Shown here: positions 1 to 8,574 of the stretch, piece after piece
Layout: each line of letters begins with the position of its first letter
Numbering within the stretch: position 1 is the first letter of the stretch
NCBI GenBank assembly: GCA_030456405.1
Contig: JAKDNQ010000006.1
Location: 1 to 28,705, forward strand
Length of the DNA: 28,705 nt
Direction: 5' to 3'
From: Nitrospira sp.
GTDB lineage: Bacteria > Nitrospirota > Nitrospiria > Nitrospirales > Nitrospiraceae
Notes under the pieces: generated by a model
Database searches by the model: none
What the model saw: only the letters and a program-made list of their open reading frames with translations
What the model was told of the DNA's origin: nothing
Position numbers and translations under genes: made by a program

Positions 1-1
1 G

Positions 2-832
2 CATCTCTTCGAGGGGTGGGTCATCTTCTTGATAAGCCTGTCCATTCTCGTCCTCGTGATCTGGGGACTTTCGAGAATCGGATCCGCCGGCAAGCGACAC
101 TCGTTTTCCGATCTGCTGCATCTGCCGGCCGGTTCGGGGCCCCTCGTCCAACCGGGCGCAGTTCGACCAGCTTCCCTGACGGGGGCGTCGCCGACACCGG
201 CGTTCTGCGCTGTGGGTCTGTTGGTGAGCCTGGCGGTCGCGTCGCCGTACCTCATGTCTCGCGAAGAGATAGTGCCGGCACGACAGTCCCTCCTCAATTT
301 TCCCATGCAGGTTCAACAATGGCAGGGAAACACCTTTCCGTTGGAAAAGGAATATATCGAGACCTTGCGATTCGATGACTATTTGCTTGCAGATTATCGC
401 GGGACTGACCACGTTCCTGTGAATTTCTATGTGGCCTATTATCGCTCGCAGCGCAAAGGGCAGTCGGCCCATTCACCACGAACCTGCATTCCTGGCGGAG
501 GATGGGAGATTACCTCACTGCGAACGCTGGAAGTGCCTGTGAGCGATGCCGCAACAACGTCCTTGCGCATCAATCGATTGGTGATTCAAAAGGCAGACGT
601 GAAGCAGATCGTCTACTACTGGTTTAAGCAGCGGGATCGCGCGCTGGCGAACGAATATCTCGTGAAGTTCTTTCTCGTCTGGGATGCCCTCGCGAAGCAA
701 CGGACGGACGGCGCCTTGATTCGGTTAACGGCCCCGGTCCAGCCGGGACACGACGAGGACGAAGCGGACAGGATACTGGTCGACTTCACCAAGTCGGTCA
801 ATCCTCTCATGAACCGGTTTGTCCCGGATTGA
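2..832 (+). CDS. Exosortase-EpsI fusion protein (XrtD type), 3' part only
   Basis: The reading frame is open from base 2, so the gene begins before the window and only its last 276 residues are seen. The first visible residues (HLFEGWVIFLISLS, then a hydrophobic run) match the final membrane helix of the exosortase family. The catalytic Cys, Arg and His of the exosortase core are therefore outside the window. After a second membrane segment (about 210-255) comes a periplasmic EpsI domain with the family signature HSPRTCIPGGGWEI (469-510) and a typical YYW strand. A fusion of exosortase to EpsI is the architecture known for exosortase D, which sorts VPLPA-CTERM proteins; such a substrate lies at 18322-19098. 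It is the first visible gene of the EPS operon, 48 nt before the next one. EpsI's exact role is not settled. Identification is firm, the D subtype is likely. Confidence 0.88.
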   Translation, partial: HLFEGWVIFLISLSILVLVIWGLSRIGSAGKRHSFSDLLHLPAGSGPLVQPGAVRPASLTGASPTPAFCAVGLLVSLAVASPYLMSREEIVPARQSLLNFPMQVQQWQGNTFPLEKEYIETLRFDDYLLADYRGTDHVPVNFYVAYYRSQRKGQSAHSPRTCIPGGGWEITSLRTLEVPVSDAATTSLRINRLVIQKADVKQIVYYWFKQRDRALANEYLVKFFLVWDALAKQRTDGALIRLTAPVQPGHDEDEADRILVDFTKSVNPLMNRFVPD

Positions 833-880
833 ACTACTGCTCAGGGGGATATATTTTAGGGGATAGGTCAGGCGGAAGCG

Positions 881-2509
881 ATGTCGAGCCAATTGTTTTT
901 CAGTTTCCTCGGTTCTCTCGTGATCTGTATGGCGCTCATTCCGGTCCTGAGGGCGACAGCCGGACGTCTGCAGTTCTTCGATATGCCGGGCGACCGGAAA
1001 GTCCATCAGACACCGATGGCCAAGGTCGGCGGGCTCGCGTTCGCAGCGGGGACCTTTGTCGCAATGTTGCTGTGGGCGCCGAAGGATCCGATCATCACGT
1101 CGTGTCTAATCGGCGGCGCCATCATCTTATTGTTCGGCGCATGGGACGATCGAGTCGGGCTCGGATATAAAGCGAAATTCCTGGGACAACTGGTCGCCGC
1201 CGCGGTCGTCGTCTGGATGGGGGGGGTGCATCTCTCCACATTGCCTTTTATGGGAGAGACGCCCCTGCCGCCGTGGATTGCGGCGCCGGTGACTTTGTTT
1301 CTGTTGATCGCTGTCACCAATGCCCTGAATCTTGCCGACGGGTTGGATGGATTGGCCGGCGGAATGTCTCTGCTGAGTTTCGGGGGCATGGCCTTCCTTG
1401 CCTATCTGACCGGCGACTGGGTCGTGATGAGCATAATGGTCGCGGTCTTGGGCGGGCTCTTGGGATTCCTCCGGTTCAACACTTACCCGGCGCGTATCTT
1501 CATGGGAGATGCGGGCAGTCAGTTCCTGGGATTCTCTCTCGGCCTTTGCGCCATCGTACTCACCGATCCGGCGCGCGGACCGTACAGTCCCGCGCTCCTC
1601 GGTTTCATCTGGGGACTCCCAATCCTGGATACGGCCGGTGTGATAGTCCAGCGATTGGCGGAAGGGCGTTCCCCATTCGTGGCGGACAAGAACCACATGC
1701 ACCACAAACTGTTACGGATCGGATTATTGCATCGTGAAGCGGTCATGGTGATTTATGGGCTTCAGGCCGTGATCGTGAGTCTCGCCTTTCTGATGCGCTG
1801 GCAATCGGACCTCGAGATGCTGGCGATCTACGCATGCTTCGCATGCGCGATTCTTTCCGTATTCGTCACACGCGTCGACCGGCTCTTGCCCCCTCGCCGT
1901 CACACGGACAACGTCCCATGTCCGGAGGATGGATCCTGCGCTGAGTCCGGTTGGTTATCGACGCTTCCCATTCATGCGCTGGCTTGTGCGGTCACAGTCT
2001 TTCTTTTCGGCAGCGTGTTCCTTCCTTCCCATGTGCCGGTCGATGTGGGCGGCCTTGCGATTGTGTTGTTCCTTCTTCTTCCCATAGGGATATGGATTTT
2101 TCCTTCTGCTGCATCGTGGTTCATACGGGTCGGACTGTATGTAGGCAGCACGTTTGTCTTGTACTTCGGCGATCAAGTTGCGTTTGCCACGCAATGGAGC
2201 TTTAATACGCCATTGAATGTGTTTTTCCTGTGTTTGGCGATTCTCATTGTGCTGACGATTCGGTTTGGACTGAGACAACGATTTCAGGCAACGCCGTTGG
2301 ACTACCTGATCGTCTTTATAGCATTTGCGATTCCGTTCCTTCCGGAGATACGGGTCGAGGAGATTAACATCGGTCTTCTGACCGCGAAGTTGATCGTCTT
2401 GTTCTTTGCGTTTGAATTGCTCCTGGACACCTTCTCCGAACGGCTTAAGCCTTTCGGGTTCGTGTCGCTTTGGGTCTTACTGGGTCTTGGTTTCCGCGCC
2501 TGGTGGTGA
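881..2509 (+). CDS. MraY/WecA-family sugar-1-phosphate transferase with C-terminal membrane extension
   Basis: This integral membrane enzyme should move a sugar-1-phosphate (often N-acetylglucosamine phosphate) from a UDP-sugar to undecaprenyl phosphate, the first step of exopolysaccharide assembly. Family motifs are intact: DMPGDRKVH (residues 34-42), the metal-binding DD pair (89-90), NALNLADGLDGLAGG (147-161), FMGDAGS (207-213) and the HMHH loop (272-275). The WecA/TagO core ends near residue 335. It is followed by a hydrophilic Cys-containing linker (336-360) and about 180 further residues with some six hydrophobic segments, giving 542 aa against the usual 330-370. The ATG at 881 was chosen because the DMPGDRK motif then lies at the usual distance. 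Its place between exosortase and PrsT genes supports a role in the EPS of this locus rather than in peptidoglycan or O-antigen. The sugar cannot be read from sequence. Confidence 0.9.
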   Translation: MSSQLFFSFLGSLVICMALIPVLRATAGRLQFFDMPGDRKVHQTPMAKVGGLAFAAGTFVAMLLWAPKDPIITSCLIGGAIILLFGAWDDRVGLGYKAKFLGQLVAAAVVVWMGGVHLSTLPFMGETPLPPWIAAPVTLFLLIAVTNALNLADGLDGLAGGMSLLSFGGMAFLAYLTGDWVVMSIMVAVLGGLLGFLRFNTYPARIFMGDAGSQFLGFSLGLCAIVLTDPARGPYSPALLGFIWGLPILDTAGVIVQRLAEGRSPFVADKNHMHHKLLRIGLLHREAVMVIYGLQAVIVSLAFLMRWQSDLEMLAIYACFACAILSVFVTRVDRLLPPRRHTDNVPCPEDGSCAESGWLSTLPIHALACAVTVFLFGSVFLPSHVPVDVGGLAIVLFLLLPIGIWIFPSAASWFIRVGLYVGSTFVLYFGDQVAFATQWSFNTPLNVFFLCLAILIVLTIRFGLRQRFQATPLDYLIVFIAFAIPFLPEIRVEEINIGLLTAKLIVLFFAFELLLDTFSERLKPFGFVSLWVLLGLGFRAWW

Positions 2510-2527
2510 AATTCACCATGGGGTTAC

Positions 2528-2534
2528 AAAGGAG
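2528..2534 (+). promoter_or_regulatory. Ribosome binding site deciding the PrsT-like start
   Basis: AAAGGAG lies 7 nt before the ATG at 2542. It argues against an upstream in-frame start at 2470 that would overlap the preceding gene. The ATG at 2536 would be only 1 nt from it. Confidence 0.75.
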
Positions 2535-2541
2535 AATGTCC

Positions 2542-4932
2542 ATGCGTACTCAGACATTCACCACGGCCATCGCTGCTGTGTTGTTGCTCGCCGTCATGGG
2601 ATGTGGCAGCCCTGAAGAGAAAAAAGCCAAGTACCTGACCCAGGCTCAGGACTACCTCCACGATGGAAATCTCCCGAAGGCCCGAGTGGCTCTCAGGAAC
2701 GTGCTCAAGATCGATCCGAAAGATCCCCAAGCGTATTTTTTCTTCGCCGAGGTCGAGGAAAAAGAGAAAAACTGGCGAAACGCTTTTGCGAATTATCAGC
2801 GAACGGTGGAACTGAAACCGGAGCATGAGCGGGCCTTACTGAAACTTGCCAGGTTTTATCTCGAAGGTCGCGCGTTCGACAAGGTGTTGGAGATGGCGGA
2901 GAAAGTTCTGGCCAGATCGCCGGAACAGGTGGAGGCAAAAACGTTGAAGATCGCTGTTCAGGCGGTGAAGGGAGATCTGAGGGAGGCGACGCTTGCAGCG
3001 GAGTCGCTGGGCGCGAAGCATCCGACCGACCCCGACGCCTCCACGCTCCTGGCAACGCTCTATTTGGCCCAAGGCCGAGGAGAGCAGGTCGAGCCGGTCA
3101 TGCAACGCGCCGTGGAGGCCAATCCTCACAATCTGACGTTGTTGGACTCTTTCGCCATGGCCCTGCTCAGGCTGGGCAAGTCGGAACAGGCGGAGGAAGT
3201 CTTGAAAAAGATCGTGGCTGCGGAACCGAAAGTCCTCGACCACCGTCTCCGCCTCGCCGGTTTTTACGACGAACGTCGCGACTACGACAAGGCTGAACCC
3301 ATCCTCCGTGAAGTGATCCGGCTCGACCCGGACAATGAACAGCGGTATTTGGGAATGGCCAGATTTCTGGTATCACGACGCGGTGTCTCACAGGGGGAAG
3401 TCGCGCTGTCGGAGGCGAAGCGCGCCTTGCCCCGGTCGACGGCCATTCAGTTCGCGTTGGCTGAGTTATACGAAATGAGCAAGCAACCGGACAAGGCGAG
3501 AGTCGCATATGAACAAATTCGGGATGAGCATCGCGCCAAACCTGCCGCGCTGGAAGCCATCGTCAAACTGGCTGCGCTCGACTGGTCGGCCGGCAAACAG
3601 GACGCGGCTGAGAGACAGCTGGCTGAGGTGCTGAAGGAAAATCCTCGTTCGGTCGAGGCCGTCATGCTTCAGGGCAAGATCGCATTGCAGCGGGGGAACG
3701 GAAAGGATGCGATCCAATCCTTCCGAACGGTATTGAAGGATCAGCCAGACCTGGCAGAGGCGCATACACTGCTCGGCCGCGCCTATCTGATGACGTCTGA
3801 TGCGACGTTGGCACGGGAAAGTTTCGAGAAAGCGGTGCTCCTCAATCCGAGGATGGCCCAAGCGCATATGAGGCTGGCCGCCCTCGACACCTCCTCCGGA
3901 AAATTCAAGGAAGCCCGGGCGCGTCTCGAGTCGTTGCTCAAACTTGACCCGAACAATCTTCAGACCTTGAGCGTGCTGCTGAACCTTCAAGCGACTGAGC
4001 AGGATTGGACGGGCACAGATCAGACGTTAACGAAGGCTCGCTCGGCGGGGGCAGACAGTTCAGCGGCGGATTTGACTGAAGGGCGGCTCGCTGAGGCGAG
4101 GAAGGAGTGGGACCGCGCGCGGCATGCCTTTGACCGTGCCTTCACCGCTCACCCGGATGCGCCGGAACCGCTGATCGCGCTGGTGCAACTCGATATCAAG
4201 CAAGGGAAAACCGCCCAAGCCAAGGAGCGATTGGAAGGGGTGCTCGCGCGCAATCCGATTCACCCCTATGCGACTGGACTTCTCGGTGAAATGTCGCTTC
4301 TCGGGGGAGACCAGGCCGGCGCGGAGAGCCGGCTTAGGGAAGCGACCATGATCAAACCGGACTGGCCGACGCCCTGGGTACACCTGGCTACGCTCAAACT
4401 GTCCCAGAAAAAGGCTGACGAGGCGCGTGAGCTGTTGGAGAGCGGTGTGAAAACGATTCCCAAGAGCGAGGAACTGCGCCTGTTGTTGGCCACCACACTG
4501 AGTGAGTCGGGACAGGTCGATCGGGCTATCCAGGAGTATGAAACGCTCTTACGGCACAATCCCAGGGCCCTCATCGCCGCGAATAACTTGGCGTCGCTGC
4601 TGGCCGACCAGAAGGGCGATCCGCAGAGTTTGGAGCGCGCGCTGGCGCTCACGAAAGCGTTTGAAACATCCGCGCCGAATCCATACCTTCTCGATACGCT
4701 TGGGTGGGTCCATCTCAAGCTGGGCCATCGAGATGAGGCGCTGCGCATTATTCAGCAGGCAGCGTCCAAAGCGCCGGACCATCCCGTGCTGAACTATCAT
4801 CTGGGCATCGCGCACTTCAAAGCCGGTCACATGGCAGAAGCAAAAGCTCATCTCCAAAAAGCCGTAGCTTCGCAGAAGGCCTTCCAGGGACTCGATGACG
4901 CCAAGTCTGTGTTGGCGCAGTTACAAGGATAA
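2542..4932 (+). CDS. prsT: PrsT-type TPR-repeat lipoprotein of the exosortase/EPS locus
   Basis: A 796-residue envelope lipoprotein made almost entirely of tetratricopeptide repeats. The N-terminus is a lipoprotein signal: a hydrophobic stretch (residues 9-20) ends in VMGC, with the acylated Cys at 21. From about residue 30 to the end, 34-residue helix pairs follow one another with the usual LLGRAYL/A-LNP pattern (e.g. residues 394-455), which indicates a long superhelical scaffold. Length and layout match the PrsT family known from PEP-CTERM/exosortase operons, where it is thought to help EPS assembly or protein sorting; its mechanism is not established. It starts 32 nt after the transferase and ends 3 nt before the export gene, so the genes are probably co-transcribed. 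BcsC/PgaA-like TPR proteins are the alternative, but no C-terminal barrel is present. Confidence 0.88.
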   Translation: MRTQTFTTAIAAVLLLAVMGCGSPEEKKAKYLTQAQDYLHDGNLPKARVALRNVLKIDPKDPQAYFFFAEVEEKEKNWRNAFANYQRTVELKPEHERALLKLARFYLEGRAFDKVLEMAEKVLARSPEQVEAKTLKIAVQAVKGDLREATLAAESLGAKHPTDPDASTLLATLYLAQGRGEQVEPVMQRAVEANPHNLTLLDSFAMALLRLGKSEQAEEVLKKIVAAEPKVLDHRLRLAGFYDERRDYDKAEPILREVIRLDPDNEQRYLGMARFLVSRRGVSQGEVALSEAKRALPRSTAIQFALAELYEMSKQPDKARVAYEQIRDEHRAKPAALEAIVKLAALDWSAGKQDAAERQLAEVLKENPRSVEAVMLQGKIALQRGNGKDAIQSFRTVLKDQPDLAEAHTLLGRAYLMTSDATLARESFEKAVLLNPRMAQAHMRLAALDTSSGKFKEARARLESLLKLDPNNLQTLSVLLNLQATEQDWTGTDQTLTKARSAGADSSAADLTEGRLAEARKEWDRARHAFDRAFTAHPDAPEPLIALVQLDIKQGKTAQAKERLEGVLARNPIHPYATGLLGEMSLLGGDQAGAESRLREATMIKPDWPTPWVHLATLKLSQKKADEARELLESGVKTIPKSEELRLLLATTLSESGQVDRAIQEYETLLRHNPRALIAANNLASLLADQKGDPQSLERALALTKAFETSAPNPYLLDTLGWVHLKLGHRDEALRIIQQAASKAPDHPVLNYHLGIAHFKAGHMAEAKAHLQKAVASQKAFQGLDDAKSVLAQLQG

Positions 4933-4935
4933 GTC

Positions 4936-5553
4936 ATGAGCTTGACCTGTTATACAGGCATCGGTGTATGTCGGCTCGGAGGATTGTTGCTGATGTATGG
5001 GGTGTTGACGGGCACGCACGTGCTCGGCGCCGTCTTGCCGAATGGAAGCGAGCCGCCGCCGGTTGCGGAGGCATCCTACCTGCTCGGTCCTGAAGATATC
5101 GTCAAGATTTCCGTGTGGAGGGACGAGCATTTGACACAGGAAGTGGTCGTCCGGCCGGACGGCATGATTTCTTTTCCACTCGTTGGCGACGTTCCTGCGG
5201 CCGGAAGGACGATAGAAGATGTACGGTTTGAGTTGGTCAGGCGCCTCAATAAATTCGTGCCGAATCCGCATGTGTCCGTCCTGGCCATCAAAATCCTGAG
5301 CTACAAGATTTACGTGATCGGACGGGTGAACAAGCCGGGAGAATTTCTGGTCGGCCATTATACCGATATCCTGCAAGCCTTGAGTCTGGCCGGCGGGCTG
5401 ACTCCGTTCGCCTCCGAGAACGATATCCGTGTCATGCGTCGAATTCGCGGAGAACAAATAGTATTTCAATTTCGTTATGGGGATGTCCGCAAGGGAAAGG
5501 AATTGGAACAGAATATCATTCTGGAACGTGGCGACGTGGTGGTGGTGCCCTAA
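4936..5553 (+). CDS. Wza/EpsA-type polysaccharide export protein (Poly_export + SLBB)
   Basis: A 205-residue periplasmic or outer-membrane protein for export of the polymer. Residues about 12-34 form a signal-type hydrophobic segment. A Poly_export domain covers about 47-120, with the typical opening YLLGPEDIVKISVW and the motif VVRPDGMISFPLVGDV. A single SLBB domain follows (about 123-175: YKIYVIGRVNKPGEF, LSLAGGLTPFA). It is short compared with Wza (about 360 aa), as is usual for export proteins of exosortase loci. No lipobox cysteine is visible in the usual place, so membrane attachment is unclear. It starts 3 nt after PrsT and stops 3 nt before the barrel protein, which is a likely outer-membrane partner. 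The family assignment is firm; whether it alone forms a ring or channel cannot be told. Confidence 0.92.
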   Translation: MSLTCYTGIGVCRLGGLLLMYGVLTGTHVLGAVLPNGSEPPPVAEASYLLGPEDIVKISVWRDEHLTQEVVVRPDGMISFPLVGDVPAAGRTIEDVRFELVRRLNKFVPNPHVSVLAIKILSYKIYVIGRVNKPGEFLVGHYTDILQALSLAGGLTPFASENDIRVMRRIRGEQIVFQFRYGDVRKGKELEQNIILERGDVVVVP

Positions 5554-5556
5554 CTG

Positions 5557-6786
5557 ATGGCGCCGTTCCATCGACGCCTGGTTATGTGGGCCTGTAAACA
5601 ATGGCGGGTTTCCCTGATAGCAGTTGTAGGGATCGGCGCCATCGTCATGACGCAGTCCGTAGGCCTGGGGGCCGAATGGAGCGTGGAACCATCGGTGAGC
5701 GCCAAAGGGGAATACAACAGCAATTTGCTTCTGCGCCCCGGCGCACAGAAAGGGACGTATAGCCATTGGATATCGCCTGGAGCGAAATTTGCCGGCTCTA
5801 CAGAGTCATGGAAAGTGAGCGGGAAAGCGGCTTCGGACTTCGTGCAATATTATGGAGGGATCGAGAGCACGATTACGAACCTGTACTTTCCACTGACGGC
5901 TCAATATCGAGGAGAACGGAGCACGTGGGGTTTAGATGGAGGATTTACCCGGGATCCTACACTCAGGGGGGAACTGTTGGAGACGGGCGTCGTCTTGTCG
6001 TTTACCCAGCGGGACCTATGGAACGTGGCCCCCACGTGGACGTACAACCTCACCGAAAGCCTGTCGCTTCAGTCAGGGTATCGATTTCTGGATGCGACGT
6101 ACGAAAATGGTTTGCGCCTTGGACTGGTCGACTATCAGGTGCACAACGGCAATGCCGGAGTGTCCTATCGCCTAAATGAAACCGACTCAGTCCAGATATC
6201 GGGGATCTACAGCGAGTTCCTCGCGCCGCAGGGAAATAATTTGGTTTCGGACACCTTCGGAGCGCAGTTGAGCGGATCGCATGCATTGTCAGAGAGGACG
6301 ACCCTCACTGCCGGGGGCGGGCCACGTTTCCTGTCCAACAGGGTAGGCACAGGGGTCGCCTCCCTTCACGACAGCACGACAGCCTGGGTGTATAACGCCA
6401 AACTCACGACGAAAACAGAAAGGACCAAAATGGCCCTGGAGATCAGTAGCCAGATTCTTCCAAGCGGATTCGGGTTGCTGATTCAGACCGATCGCGTGGA
6501 GGCGACCGTGGCCCACGAGCTGACGGAAAATATCACCATCTCCCTCGACGGCTCGGCCTATCTCGTGAATGGCATCCTGTCCAGCCCTGCCTCCAGGCAG
6601 TTTTCTGAGAATCGCTACGTCAGAGTGACCCCCGCTATAGCGTGGCGGATGAACGAGTGGTGGACGGTGACGGGGAGCTACACGTATTCACAACGCGATG
6701 TGGCAGATTTCAACCAGCTCGGTATTTCCAATGCGGCAAGAGTGATGATCACGTATTCTCCATCGAAGCTGTCAGTAGGGTGGTGA
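5557..6786 (+). CDS. Outer-membrane beta-barrel protein of the EPS/exosortase locus
   Basis: A 409-residue protein with a long n-region, a hydrophobic signal segment (about 18-38) and a likely cleavage at GLGA-EW. The rest alternates short polar turns with amphipathic strands (for example YNLTESLSLQSGY, HELTENITISLDGSAYL) and ends with regular strand-turn-strand units, typical of an outer-membrane barrel with some 16 strands. Such barrel proteins are regularly found between the export and chain-length genes in PEP-CTERM/EPS loci (TIGR03016-like or BBP2-like). Here it may be the outer-membrane exit or a lipid-anchoring partner of the Wza-type protein, which is inference. The ATG at 5557 is 3 nt after the previous stop; an in-frame ATG at 5584 would give a more ordinary signal peptide. 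Confidence 0.72.
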   Translation: MAPFHRRLVMWACKQWRVSLIAVVGIGAIVMTQSVGLGAEWSVEPSVSAKGEYNSNLLLRPGAQKGTYSHWISPGAKFAGSTESWKVSGKAASDFVQYYGGIESTITNLYFPLTAQYRGERSTWGLDGGFTRDPTLRGELLETGVVLSFTQRDLWNVAPTWTYNLTESLSLQSGYRFLDATYENGLRLGLVDYQVHNGNAGVSYRLNETDSVQISGIYSEFLAPQGNNLVSDTFGAQLSGSHALSERTTLTAGGGPRFLSNRVGTGVASLHDSTTAWVYNAKLTTKTERTKMALEISSQILPSGFGLLIQTDRVEATVAHELTENITISLDGSAYLVNGILSSPASRQFSENRYVRVTPAIAWRMNEWWTVTGSYTYSQRDVADFNQLGISNAARVMITYSPSKLSVGW

Positions 6787-6793
6787 ACGGACC

Positions 6794-6799
6794 AAGGAG
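6794..6799 (+). promoter_or_regulatory. Ribosome binding site deciding the chain-length protein start
   Basis: AAGGAG lies 10 nt before the ATG at 6810. The open frame reaches back to 6642, inside the barrel gene, but residues upstream of the ATG are only the shadow of that gene. Confidence 0.65.
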
Positions 6800-6809
6800 A
6801 TTGGCGCTC

Positions 6810-8555
6810 ATGGAGCAGGATGCACTAAACGTTCGCGTGATCGGACAGATTTCTCGGCGCCGACGGCTGCCGATTCTTGTGACGGCAGTCGCGCTCTTCG
6901 CTATGGGTGTAGTCGTGGCCTTCCTCCTGCCCGCCGTGTATCGCTCGACCGCCACTATCCTGATCGAGGAGCAGGAGATCCCCTCCGACATCGTTCGGTC
7001 CGCGATCACCAGTTATGCCGATCAGCGGATCGAGACGATCAAGCAGCAGGTCATGACGCGGTCGACCCTCTGGAGGATCGTCGAACAATACGGCCTCTAT
7101 TCGAGTCTGCGCCGAAATAGTCCCACAGAAGACGTGCTGGCGCGCTTTACCAAGGACATCCAGGTGGATGTGATCAATGCCAAAGTCATCGACAAACGGT
7201 CGCAAAGCCCGACGCAGGCAACGATCGCATTCACGCTGACATACGACGGAGAGAGTCCGGACGTGACGCAAAAGGTGGCCAATGAACTGACGAGCCTGTT
7301 TCTGGGGGAAAACCTGAAGTCGCGCGAGCGACACGCCAGTGAAACAAGCGCCTTTTTGAAAAAGGAATCTGAACAGCTCGCTCAACGGATCGGCTCAATG
7401 GAGCTTCAGCTTGCCGCGATCAAACAGAAAGCTGACGGAGCCCTGCCTGAATTGACCCCGGTCAACATGGCGATGCTCAATCAGGCCGAACGCGAACTCC
7501 AGGATGCCGACCGCGAAATGCGAGCGTTGGAGGAAAAGAAAACGTATCTCGAAGGGGAACTGGCCTCGTTGAAGCCGCACACGCCGATCATCTCGGCGAG
7601 TGGAGAGCGCATTCTCGATTCGGACGAACGGCTGAAGGCCCTTCGGGCTCAGCATGCCAGCGCGATCGGGTATCTGTCGTCCGAACATCCTGACGTGCTT
7701 AGGATGCAGCGGGAGATTGCCGCGTTGGAACGAGAAACCGGCCGGCGTCCCACGCCTGAAGAATTGCACAAGAAGTTGAGCGGAGAACAAGCCCATCTCG
7801 CGAGTCTCGTCGATCGATATGGCGCTGAACATCCCGATGTGGTCCGGTCACGCCGGATTATCGCTGCGCTTGAACAGGAACTTCAGCGTGCCGTGACCTC
7901 CGGGAATCAGGCTGCAGTCCTCAAGCCGGAAAATCCGGCATATATCAATATCCGCGCGCAGCTCTCCTCGGTGACTGCCTCGCTCCAATCGATTCGTAAA
8001 TCACGAGACAGCATTAACCGCCGGGTTGAAGGATATGTAAGCCGACTTGAACGGACGATTGAAATGGAGCCTGCATACCTTGATCTCAGCCGAAACCGTG
8101 ATGAATCGGTCAGGAAGCACAATGAAATCATGTCCCGGTTGTTGGAAGCGGAGGTGTCGCAAGAATTGGAAATCCAGCATAAAGGTGAACGATTTTCTCT
8201 CATCGATCCCCCGGAGCTTCCGGAGAAGCCGGAGAAGCCCAATCGCCCTGCCATTATAGTTCTCGCTTTCATTCTCGCCATTGCGGGAGGAGTTGGAAGC
8301 GGCGCCTTGCTGGAGCAGCTCGACCGCTCGATTCACGGCGGCGAACAACTCGGCAGGCTTGTAGGACTGCCTCCGATGGCCTTGATTCCGTATGTGCCCA
8401 ACCAAGATGATCTACAGCGATTAGTCCGCCGTCGAGTCCGTGTCGCCGCGGCGGGGGCTGGGGTGGTCATAGTGGTGGTCGTGTCCGTGCTGGCGATGGG
8501 ATACCCATTGGATGTCGTCTGGTTTGTGGCGCTCAGGAAGTTCGGTTTAGGATAA
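6810..8555 (+). CDS. Wzz/GumC-family polysaccharide chain-length determinant
   Basis: A 581-residue inner-membrane co-polymerase that sets polymer length together with the kinase downstream. TM1 spans about 20-41 and is followed by the Wzz domain (VYRSTATILIEEQEIP). A long coiled coil covers about 170-460. The conserved PPELPEKPEKPNRP proline motif (467-480) precedes TM2 (481-500). A third hydrophobic segment (546-575) lies after a short cytoplasmic piece, which is unusual for Wzz proteins and leaves the C-terminus probably outside the cytoplasm. The EHPDV motif of GumC-like proteins occurs twice (292-296 and 340-344), each with IAALE nearby, which suggests an internal duplication of the coiled coil. 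There is no fused kinase domain. It lies 23 nt after the barrel gene and 19 nt before the kinase gene. Confidence 0.9.
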   Translation: MEQDALNVRVIGQISRRRRLPILVTAVALFAMGVVVAFLLPAVYRSTATILIEEQEIPSDIVRSAITSYADQRIETIKQQVMTRSTLWRIVEQYGLYSSLRRNSPTEDVLARFTKDIQVDVINAKVIDKRSQSPTQATIAFTLTYDGESPDVTQKVANELTSLFLGENLKSRERHASETSAFLKKESEQLAQRIGSMELQLAAIKQKADGALPELTPVNMAMLNQAERELQDADREMRALEEKKTYLEGELASLKPHTPIISASGERILDSDERLKALRAQHASAIGYLSSEHPDVLRMQREIAALERETGRRPTPEELHKKLSGEQAHLASLVDRYGAEHPDVVRSRRIIAALEQELQRAVTSGNQAAVLKPENPAYINIRAQLSSVTASLQSIRKSRDSINRRVEGYVSRLERTIEMEPAYLDLSRNRDESVRKHNEIMSRLLEAEVSQELEIQHKGERFSLIDPPELPEKPEKPNRPAIIVLAFILAIAGGVGSGALLEQLDRSIHGGEQLGRLVGLPPMALIPYVPNQDDLQRLVRRRVRVAAAGAGVVIVVVVSVLAMGYPLDVVWFVALRKFGLG

Positions 8556-8574
8556 ACGAAGAGAAAATCCGGCC

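Noticed and set aside
1831..1848. Inverted repeat CGCATGC / GCATGCG
   Set aside because: It lies within the transferase coding region where codon choice explains it; there is no sign of a regulatory role.
1955..2278. Minus-strand open frame inside the transferase gene
   Set aside because: Its product is Arg/Lys/Gln-rich with no motif, and it is the antisense of a clear membrane-protein frame.
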